Shown here one piece after another: positions 12,401 to 24,400 of a DNA stretch of 36,325 nucleotides. Numbering within the stretch: the first letter of the stretch is position 1; each line of letters begins with the position of its first letter. Made by a program: the position numbers and the translations under genes. The stretch spans positions 353,220-389,544 of the forward strand of contig NW_003156737.1 in NCBI RefSeq assembly GCF_000003605.2, given 5' to 3'. The DNA is from Saccoglossus kowalevskii (Eukaryota; Hemichordata; Enteropneusta; Harrimaniidae). The notes under the pieces are model-generated. The model searched no databases. It was not told where the DNA came from and was given only the letters and a program-made list of their open reading frames with translations.

Positions 12401-15400
12401 AAATAATAACACACATGCATATTCATTGGAAAGAATTGCAAGATTTCTCAAACAACAATACCACTTCCAGTAATGCGTTTTTATTACACATGAAATATAC
12501 AGATCTGATTCACAATAAGGAAGTAGTCTTTATGTCTTTATTTCGGAGTAGTACCATATCATCAATCTGTATGTGTATCTGTATCTGTATATATTCATGT
12601 GTTACAATACCCAACCGACTTCTGTTGCCTTGGAACTCTTTCCCCCAAAACGTCTAGAATGTTTTCTAAGACTTTACTTTTCCGGTGAGTTATTTCAAAA
12701 TCTAAATCTAATACTGAGCAGCCAATAAAATTACCCTTCCGATTCATCTATTCATAAGATTACCCCTTCGTGGCCAGAGGGTAACTGTTACGTCAATTAG
12801 CTGACAAAAACAGCAGCCTGGTAATCTGAATATACTAAGAAATATACCAGTTTTTCTCGCGTGCTAGATCAAATCAGTGACACAACAGTAACGAAACTGC
12901 GACCGTGCGGTTCTTCGTGATTTTGCAGTGAATTTGCATGATTAAAATGCAAAATCTTCGAACATTAGTCGGAGCGAAAATAACCCTAATAATGTAATAC
13001 TACTTACTTTCATCAGTAGTGCAGAACCTGAACAGTCCGTCACTGCCCCACCCTGTAGTGTAGCCTACATAATTCACGGTCAGGGGCGATGGGTCTTTCC
13101 ATTGCATAAACGCGTTCTTTCCCTTCTCTCCAACGCTGACTTCACCATTATACCAAGTTATCCAGAAACCTCTCCACGAAGTCGAAGATAGTATATTTGG
13201 CGTGCTCACGTGAACTTCGTCAGTGCACATAGCGCAGCGTCTGATGGCGGACGCGGTGTTGTCCCATCCGCCGATGACGATCTCGTACATGGCGCCCTCA
13301 TTGTTTTGATCGTCCGAAAGTGCTATGTAGACATCGTTAGATGCCTTAACCTCAAACTGGACACGAGTACTGCCGATGGGTGAAGGTGACCAACGATAGT
13401 CGTACTGGTCGTCTGTTGAATCGCTCTGCCAAGTATCACATGCTGTAAATGAAATGAGTAAATATGTGTCATCGGCTACTACTTGTTGTCTATTAAAATC
13501 CTACTTTTGTCGCAAAACATGTTTGAACACGAAGTAATGGGATAACTGTGGCGCTTCATTGCGGTTTTATGGTCCATGGGTCCACACACGAAGCCCATTC
13601 GGCAGCGCGGTTATGTGTTCCATATAATGTTAGGACAAGTCATTAATGAAGTCATGAATGCAGATTTTGGTGCAACATCGGAATACTAATTAGTTAATCT
13701 GCATACTAATTAAGTAATTTCAGCATATTATATGTTGAAATGCTAACAACAGTTTGTTAATAGAATTGAATCTCTTTACGTGCATACTGTTTGTGTAATT
13801 CCCTCAAATGTATTATTCCACTGTGTGAGGGCGCTTCAACTACGTCATTGGCGCGATTCAAACTGTTCTGAGTTCGCGTACGGTGGGGTCAAACATCAAT
13901 ATGACGGATACATTGATGTATGTGAATTAGATGAATCGCAACTCCATCGCTTGACCTTGACAATTTCATTTGACAATTTTGGACAGAACTATTTAAATTT
14001 ACTAAATATTATTTGAAAAAAATAAAAATTATCGCAAATATAGGACAAATATGACATGGAATGTCATGATGTCACATTCAAAGTAAAGCGTTATGTTAAT
14101 GGACATTGATATTTCAGTCAATGTTGAAATGTGTTACGAATTTTACGAAGATCGCTGTGTTTTGAATATTTGAGTGCTGGAAATGTAGCAAAGTATCAAC
14201 TTTTGCATTAAGCAAAGCGATACTAGTTTACTATCCATTGGTCTCGGAGTTGGTACAAGAATTTATATGAAAAGACAGTAAAACAGTTGTGATACTATAA
14301 AACAAATATGCCTATTTCTGAAAAAATAAGAAAACAAGATTACAAGCATCGTTATGCTGGACTGTGGGGATGCAACTTTCAACTTGTTAGTTGTGAAAAA
14401 TAATCTCAAATTGATTTGGCAAGATAAAAATAATAAAATAAAAATAACCGAATATTTTTAAAAAAAAAGAATACTATTTATACACTTGACAAATATTTGA
14501 TTATAAACATTCAGTGTATCTCTCTTTATGGCGTCCAGTACGTTCTGATAGGCCAGAAGTGTAGTGCGCCCGCGTACGGTGGAAGTGGAATAAATTATCT
14601 TCTTTGCGGAAATCGTCAATTACCTTATGTCAATGTTTTTTGTTAGCTATCTTTGCAGTAGTATGGAAACTTACATTTTTTTAGCTTACGACCTTATTCA
14701 AATTTGGTTATTAAAATGCACTATGAGACAAAAAAAAATAATAGAAACGTGTCATTCGCATCCGTATTGATTCGGTTGTAGTTCAGGCACAGTGCACAGT
14801 ATACTCACAGGCTCGTAACAACGATAATACAAAATTGTTTTCATTGATGTCAGCAATTGATACAAGATCTCCGCCCTCTCTCCTGCATACGCTGAGGGCG
14901 TCGTCCCAAATCATAGCCGAGTTTTGGACCAGATAACACTGATTTCCATAACTAGACCATCCATTGCTGCATCTTGAACCCTCCGGTAATGGCGTGGTAA
15001 CAACTTGTACTGGTCTCGAGACTGAAAAAAAAACAAAAAAAAAAACGATAACATCGAATAGTAATACCGATTCACAGTAATGACAGAACAGAATGTCCAG
15101 TAAAGCTATAACATGTATATTGTCACTGCCAGAGATCGGATAATCGAGAATTATTTAAGCTCACATCACGTGCGAATAGCAATAGCTTTGTTTAGATTCA
15201 ATATGTTCAATGTTGTACCTGCGTGAACAAATACATAACAAGTTCGTCACGATTTACTTACCAACTTCATAATAGTCGTAGGGATCATCCGGGTAGTCAT
15301 AGGTCAGCCCTCCACCCGAGTGTTGATTGTCACTACTTAGTTGACATTCTAGTTTCACTTTATCATAATCGAAGGAATTACAAGTAAATGATGTTTCTTC

Positions 15401-18400
15401 CAAGCAGAGGATTCCGCACTCCTCGGGATAAACAGGTCCACTGACGTGCTTGTTATCGTATCCCTCCATTGCGGCGTTGTGATAGACATTGTAATACTCG
15501 ACAAGTACACCTGAAAAGAAGTAACAGGTTATCGCGAGAAGAGTGCGCACATATAACACACACCTACACACACAGGCCAATACCATGTACTGTATTCTAT
15601 TCACACATCGATTATTGTCAACGTCAAATCGATATGTCAAATAATATCAATAGTTTAACAGCATAGGCACGCCACGAACTTTGGTGACATGCCACATATA
15701 CAGGTAAAGCAGGTCAGACGAACTGTTGTTGTTGTTGTTGTTGTTGTTGTTCCGTTATACGTGTGTGTCATTGCTTGATGACAATGGAAGGTAGTTTGAC
15801 TGAAAACATACCTGACATATAGCGCGCGACTAGACGGGTAAAGCCACAATTTGATTTGCAATATTCGAACGCTTGATAATTAAATAAATGTTTGACATTT
15901 AACCACGAGTGAAATTCCATCTCCCTGTGCGGAAAGTAAAATGTCCCACCTTTGTTTTTACAGATGTATCCCATTTCTAATGTACAGACTTGGTCGTTCC
16001 ATTTCCCGGCACTAACACGCAAGTGAGCACAGTCCTCTCCTTCGTCGCCATTTTCCCAATTATCTGGCTGGCCTAAAACGATCAGAATAATAGCAAGTAA
16101 TCAATCATTTCGCAATAGAATAAATGTACTGAATGATTAGATTATCAATAATATAAACCCATATGCGTACTACGATTCGATTCTTGGGTTGTACCGTCAC
16201 ATGTACCCTTATCACTATTCACAAAATCCACACCCTTCTGATTACCCTGTTAACAATATGTATATCATTTCACAAATTACACATCTCTTTTCAACCCCTA
16301 TTTTTTTCTGAATAACCAATTTAAAAAATACATACTCTTATTATCCCTTTACAAAATGTACATTTCTTTACAGCCCCTACCATGTTATGGTGGCTATGTC
16401 TTTCACAAAATATACACCATGTTGCAACTCCTACCTCATTTAATTATGCCTTTCACAAAATGTGCACAACTTCCAATTATTCCTTTAACAATAAGCACAC
16501 GCTTTTGCAACTCCTGTTCCTACAGCTGAAGGTTACCGCCTTCACAAAATGTACACCCCGGTTCAATCCCTTTGTCTTCTGACAATATTTACAGCCCATA
16601 CATCGACTGGTTGCTTATTTCCCAAAATGCTCACCCCTTCACAGGCCCCACCTTTTCTGGTTACCTTTTTCACAAATTGGGCCTTTTCAATCCCTATCCT
16701 TCCTGACCACCCTTTTCACAAAAGCGCCTACTTTTTTAGTCAGCCCTTTATACAATACACACATACTTACAGTCCCACTTCCGATTATTCATTTTCACAA
16801 AATGTACACAACTTTGAATCCCTTACCCCTTTAAGGTTCGTGGGCACGTGGGTACTTGGGAGTGAAATTGTTTTTTGCTTTCTATTATCCAAACAGTCTT
16901 GGCTATAGACTGTTGAAAAATTGTGAATAGTGGAACATACTCAAAAAACTAGTTTAAAATATAGATAACAGGTGCAAAATTATCTCTTTTAAATGCTTAG
17001 CAAGATTTAGCAAGGCTGTACATAAATAATAAAAAAGAAACATGGTAAAAAAAATGATGGGATCTCCATATTATGCACTATATTTAACTTTTAACAAAAC
17101 GATAATACATTAAATTTAGAATTGTTACAGCCATTTTAATTATGGGCATTAGCAAACTACTTACTGAGTGAATTGTTATGCAAATTAGCAATTATCTCAG
17201 CTTCTATTCAGTGCACATCCCAGAACTTTAAAAAAAATAGCTCCTAGACGCTTTGACCTTTTGTTTTGAAATTTTCACAAATGATTGGCAATGTTTTTTA
17301 TCTTCAAAACGCCATCAGGGCATCGTTTTTAGTCGAACAGTGTTACAACAGTCATACAGACAACTAACCTGGGTGATAATTTGTGCAAGAACTTGAAGTA
17401 GTGAAATTTGAGCTGCTGCTCTGCAAAATTGACAACTGGTAGACAGTTTTCAAGAAGGCACTTTCTCCGTAGTAAGCAGATGTACTCATAAACCAATTTT
17501 GACAGTAAACAGGAGCATGGTTTAGAAGCTAATTTTTTGTAAATCACTTTTGACCAAAAAAGCACATTTTTGTGCATATTTCAAACTACAGTGTCCATAA
17601 CAAAAATACTACCAAAATTTTAAAATTCATACAATAAGCTTTCCGAAATTATATAGTTTTGTGGACAAAGGAGATCATCTTGGTTTCCTAATTAACTAAT
17701 TAAAATACCTGTCAGGTAAACTGCGTCTCTACATTAAGTGGCCCTTTTTGACAATTTACCCCTTTTGCAATCCTGTTCATTCCAGTTACAACTTTCACAA
17801 AGTGTACACCCCCTTACAGTCCCTACCCTTCTCATTTACCCTTTTCACAACATGTACACCCTATTTCTAGAGTCACTATGAGAAGAAGTGAAAATAGAAT
17901 CACAGTGACTCAAATAACTAAACACAGTTGGCTACACGTTATGCTCGTATATAGCTTTCCTATAAAATTACAGCCGGGATTATAATGCATCACATGTTTC
18001 AATTTCACTTCTATATTCCCTGTATAATTGTATTAGAAATATATCACAGAATCGTAATTACCATTGTCCCAATTGAGATATGCAAATGGCTTTCCGTCGG
18101 TCCATTCCCATCCCCCTTCTATGCCCATATCGTGTAATCCAATCCACATTACAGCAACGTTAGCGCCATACAGTCGAGCTGTAAAAGAGAATCTATACGT
18201 CATGTTCAAGTGTCTAATATTTAACACAATTGTTTACCGCGTTTAAATGTACGTGGTCACACAATATGTGATCATAAGTAAGGAAAGACATGTTTTCATA
18301 TAGCAATAGTGAATTTCTCACAGCGCCCCCATATTAATTGGATGAAGAGTAGATTCTATGCAAGATTTTGTCCAGAATGGCTCTGAATCTGATTATAGCA

Positions 18401-21400
18401 CTGTGATGATTCATTATTGTCAATGTGATATGCCATCAGTATAAGTGTAATAATTAATCCGGGATCGGATGGTGCGTAGTGTACAACGTCTGATATACTC
18501 GTACGCATCGCTGAAGTTCTTCATGTGAAATGCTTTTTTCCCAACAACACCAAAGGCATTGCAAAATGTGTCGTTGTCCCACTTAAATAATGGTATACAA
18601 GTTCAGGGCCAAAGAAGACAATGGTACTTTATAACAGGAATTAAAGGGTTACTCACCGTTGATGTAAGTCTGCTCTTCAGAATTCTCAATACTTGTCAAG
18701 TGTCCGCCACCCTTTTTACAAGACGTCTCGGCCTCACTGAAAGTTAAGGTTTCTTCCCAATCCGGCACATATCTGTAACACGTCGATGTTGAAGGATTGA
18801 ACTCGTAACCGCTTCCACACCGTGGATCGAAAACAGCTGTGATATTGGGAATACGGTATTGATTATTTGATTGATTAATAGTTTACGCGAAGTTTTACCA
18901 GTTTCAATCAATGCATTATATCATGATGACGAACACCATAAGGTATATTTTCAATATTATCTAAAATTATTTCACACTGCGTTGCCCAACAAAATGTTAT
19001 ACTTACGCGTTGGCCGTGGTGCTGTAGTTACGATGCCAGAATTATCTGTGAATATAAGGTACAATGTTGGACATACACCATGGTATTGTCATTTTCAAGG
19101 AAACGTACATGGCGGTTAACGTTATCTCAACAATAAAAGTGGTAATGGACAAATGTATCACATTACAGGAGCTTTATCTCCTTCCAGTTTTAAGCCATTG
19201 TTAAAATAGGCGTGTAGTAATGATGCATATAACACTCCAAATTGCAATTTGTGTTTTGGTTACGCGTATAAACAATGTTATATACTATGAATGACCCTCT
19301 GAACATATTACACAGTCAAGATTTCATTTTTTATACAAATTTATAATCATGTATATGTTTCGTAGATTTTAAATACTAAATCTGACATTCCTATCGTGAG
19401 CCAGAGTTCCTACGTAGTTTATCACCGCATTTGCACCCAGGGTCCCTAGTCATCTTGTTCCGACAGTTTAACTTTTCATGAATTAACATATTCCGTGAGA
19501 ATATTTGAACCGGACATATGAGGTGCGAAGCGTGGAACCCATCCATTCTAATTACTCTTTCAAATGGCCTAGTAGACCGCTATTTAACTACGCAGTCGGC
19601 ACTGAATTATATGTCGTCACTGATTGCTGATGGATTGAATTGACAATCCAGGAGTTACGTCATATCGTTAGCTTATGACGTTTGTATTCATATAATGATT
19701 ACCACCAGCAAAATTGATCGCCTGATACAATCGAATCAAACTGCTCAGTTTTATTTCCAGTATTTATGACATCAAAAAGTTTTCATGAGCACAAGGTAAG
19801 GCCCTCTCACAACACCTCAGGATGATTCGCTCGTTTATTATTAATAGTGGATTATCATGACTATTTACGATATATACCTAGTCCACGGTAAAGCATCAAT
19901 CCTTCCAGAAAGCATGTTAATTTTATTTTAAAAGAGAACACGTTCTCTACTAATGCGCAGCTGAGATACGTAGACAGTTTTGAAATATCAATTTAACTGC
20001 GCATGTGCAGTTGCGGTCAATGACTGTGAATGAAGAATTTTCAGTTTACTGATATAAAATATGTAAAATATGTAATCACTAGTAACTCTAAAGGCTGCAT
20101 CGCATCCGGGTCACTTACATTTATCTTTCTTACATATATATCCAATCATATCGTCACAGTTCCTGTCATTCCATCCGCCCGTCTTATGCTCGTATTGCTC
20201 CATATGTACACAATCTTCACCGCCTTCGTGGTTGTCATTCGGCTCGCCTGGGGCCCAGTTTGTGAAACTGTACTGTAGTAAAATGGGAATTTATGCAATA
20301 AAAAGAAAAAACAAATTCAATATACATTCTCTGTCGACGAAAAGTGTATGTGACGTTAAAGGCCCGGGTATGCAATAAATACTCATTCTAAGCAATATGG
20401 ATTATTTCCTTGGAAGTCACGCTGTAGTAAACAGCTTCAGTAAAGTCGTAACTAACAGGTTGATTGTGTCCTACCAAAGTAGATATACGTGACTATGAAT
20501 ACCACGTCAGTGAGTATATGTTGTATTTACGCCAATATATAGCGTACGAGTTGTGATCAATAACACGAACCGGTTAAAAGACGCGCTGCTAACTTGCATA
20601 TTTAACTGCTGTCAATCAATGTCGCGTAACGTTGAACCGCTGTAACAGGTTGCGTCATCCAGTCTTTATATACATTTACACAGTTCCTAATGCGAAAGAC
20701 TATGACTGGCTGGTATATAGTGAGAACAAGCACTTTTTGTGTCATTTTCGTATACGCTTTTGTTACTTTGGAAGTGCTGATTGTATCCAGAACAATTCAC
20801 GTTGATTTGAAATAAACCTGAGTGAAGATGTCCCTGCAGTATATTTTAGTATTTGTAATGTTATGCTTTTGAACTTTGAGAGATATATCATATTATATTT
20901 TATTTATCATAGATAGTCAATTTGAAATAATACGCGATTGTTTCTCGGCTGATGTATTTTTAACCAAGTTCGATTTTAACAGCATTCGATTTGCGCACAG
21001 GGTGAGTGTGAAGACAAGGAGAAAAAAAACATTTCATTGATCAATCAGAATGTCGGTACCATAACTAGTTAACAATGGTTCTGTACGCCACGATACGCCA
21101 GACCAATTCATGTTATTTTACACGTGTTGCTTGCGTCGCATGGGACTCATATTGAACATGACGCAGTGGTAATACCATCGATTCGTAATGCGAGTATACT
21201 AGTAACAATGGAGTCGAATATCACGTGACTTACCTCCTCGCCGTCCACCCATTCCCATTCTAGTTCACCATTCCTGTCATGCAATCCAATCCACATTGGA
21301 AACCGATAGTTGTCAATGCGGGCTGTAAATGACAACACGTGAAATACTCGTCAGTATTTACATAAGGCAAACACAAATTATGTTAAATCAAAATTAATAT

Positions 21401-24400
21401 AGAAGCCGGGCACACCGATATATTTCGTCGTGTCTTTATGAAATGAGTGAAGTGCAGTTGTAGTAACCAGGCATTTCAAAAAACATCATCTGAATCGCAC
21501 GGTCCCGTGTCTTCGACCTATTCTCGGGGGCGGGGCTACGTCACGGACGTTCGTTCTAAGACGCGCACCACTGTACCACGTATTTCTATGGGCTTTGTGC
21601 GCGCTGCTGTGGAACGCCGGTGGAGCCGGTGAAAACTCGAGAAAACAACACAAACTCAACTTTGAAGTAATTCTGAACAACCAAATTCATATATGTTACA
21701 CGCGTAGGGCTAATCTTGTTACACTGTTCAGGGGACTCTCAACAACCATCGCAAAGTACCGTTTTCTGCGAGTTTGGGTTTTTGTTTTCACCGCGAGGGT
21801 TGCCAGGCGGTAGCAAATGCCCGGATGTTCGCCCCCGAGGATAGGCCTCTACACGATACCGCGCGGGATCGCATAGGCTAAACAAGGCGCCCAATCAGCT
21901 TGGACGTACCAAAGAGGATTTGTAACACGCAAACTGATTAGACAATAATTAGCCGCAACTGACTACTGGGGGCGCTGTTAGAATACGCATTTGGTCGTTC
22001 TGCCAAGTTCTGTTTAGAGGCTTGGCCAATAAACATATACCTTGGCTAGCGAAGAGAAGATGTTCAAAAAGTTATTTAAACAGGATTTTTAACCGAATAT
22101 TCACATTGTCGTGATATAGTGTTCATTATTCCTATACATTTTCACTCACCACTGAGAAAACTCTGTTCTGAAGAATCAAGTATGCTTGACAACTGAGAGT
22201 CCAATTCCTCACAAGCATCTTCCGCCTCGTGAAACGAGAGTTGAGTAGTTTCCAGTAAATAACAATAGTCGCCGTGAAGGTCCCATCCAGCGTCACAGTG
22301 TCCAGTTTCGGCAGAAGGGTCTAGAGGCACCACATCACTGCCTACACGGAGATAACGGGAAAAAAATTTCATATCAAAAGCAACCTCCAGCGTCGAAGCG
22401 TTCTGCGACTCAAACTGACGTCTATGGTTGAAAGCCATTTCGTTCTGTGTGTTGTTCATTATTTAGAATACTGAATATAGTTCGTCGATTGAAAGCGACT
22501 TTCGGAAAGGGAAGTGGTATGCAGTTGTTCGTCATAAAAAACATATATACGTGATAAAAAAAACACGAATTAAAAAATTAAACACAACTTCTTACCAACT
22601 TGTATTTCACAGACAAATGCTTGAAGGATATAGCAGTTTGTGGTATCCCACTGACCGATTTCTAAAAATAAATGACAACAGTACGATACGCAAATCTGTA
22701 AGCGAACCTGCATTCATGGTATGAAAAAAATGTTTGCTTAATTGAACAATCATAATCATAGAAGGCGGTGGGCGTCGCACAGCGCGTGTTCGAATTCCAT
22801 GTAAACAATGCATTTCACACGCGTTGAGTACGTCGCTATGAGTCCCATATCGAACAGAACGCGTCGCAACGACCACGGCCCTTTAAGAATCGGCTTAAAT
22901 ATGCGAACATTTGAAAGGTATTCCTTGTTTGTAGCTACAATGTGCTAACCGAATCCATCGAAATTCTGATCTTAAGCAAATACCGATCAATTACAATTAT
23001 AATGTAGTCACTCGATCGTGTTAGGATTTCACGTTCAGTTGCATATTACAAAACGATACTGACTTTCACGTCAAATGACGCTACGTTCGTGAATGGATGC
23101 ATGGAACAAGTGGACAGTAACACCATGGAGCACAGTACGGGGTTTGCTAGACAGTTAATCTATGTAAATCAATGTCAAATAGTTAATATTTAAATGCCCT
23201 TGAAGGTATTCAACTAACGAATATTTGTAATGGTGGATGGGTTTAGTTTGCCAACTAATACACTTTTAGAGCAACGTTGATGACAACCATTGATATCAGC
23301 ATGTTTGGCACAATACTGATCAGAAACTGGTGTTGTTAAACCTCAGACAACCAACCTGAGGTTAAACATTTTTCGGAAGTCTGTCAACAGTGATCAACTC
23401 GCACGGCATATAAGCAACTAGAGAAGCTGAAGTGAAATGCTTGAGTTCGAGTTGAGTTATGTCACTATACACCCCTTACATTACTGACCGTATTCTTCAG
23501 TGTAATCGATGCATGTATCACACAAACAGTGATCATCAGTGTTGCCACACCAACCACTAGCAGAACAACATGGGTAACCACTATTAGGATCGCACTCAGC
23601 GGGTTCATCGTTGTAAGGGTAGTCAGAACCACAGCGTCCGTCGTCTCGCCATGTCACGGGACCTGAGTACCCGGCTTACAATTACGAAAATAAAAACAAA
23701 GTCAATTTATTTGCAAGGTATTTTCAAGGTTTATAAAGTGACCAAATAGAATAAGTGTAAGGATAACTCCCAACGTTTGTCAGAGTTACGGTTTATCATG
23801 AAGTAAAAATATGTTGTTTTGGTCATAATATATTTAAATGACATTAGATGTAATTGAATACCCAGTAACATGTCTTTTGTATTACCCGTATATGCGCATT
23901 TGAAAATGTACTGAGGAATATTCTGTTGTGTGCTTCATGTATTTGAATGTATATCAACAAACTTAACAGTAAACATATATTGAAACTCGTGTAATTGACA
24001 TTCTTGTTTCAAATTGTCTGGCAGTGTTACTATCGATCGACCTGTGAAAACGCTCGATGTGATTGCGTACAGCGTGTACAAACACTTCCTACACATAATA
24101 ATACGAGAATGGGGAGACCCTATTTAATACGACACAATCATATCACAATCATAGAGATATACTAATTTATTCAGAAAGATTCCAATCTTTAAAGGATTAA
24201 AAGATTCAATCATGCCTCACCGGTAAATATTGTCCCACAATCCTCTTGTCCTTCTGTGTTAACTGGTTGTCCGTCATTCCAATTTGTGTACGACACGGGA
24301 GCACCCCCGGTCCATGCAAACACGCCATCCGTTTTTGTATCTATATTTGGGAAATCAAAGTTAGTGTTGTTGTCAAACCAGTGAAAACTAATGAAAATAA

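Noticed and set aside
16549-16908. 119-codon plus-strand open frame
   Set aside because: It lies in the pyrimidine-rich minisatellite; its Pro/Thr/Ser-rich translation mirrors the repeat.
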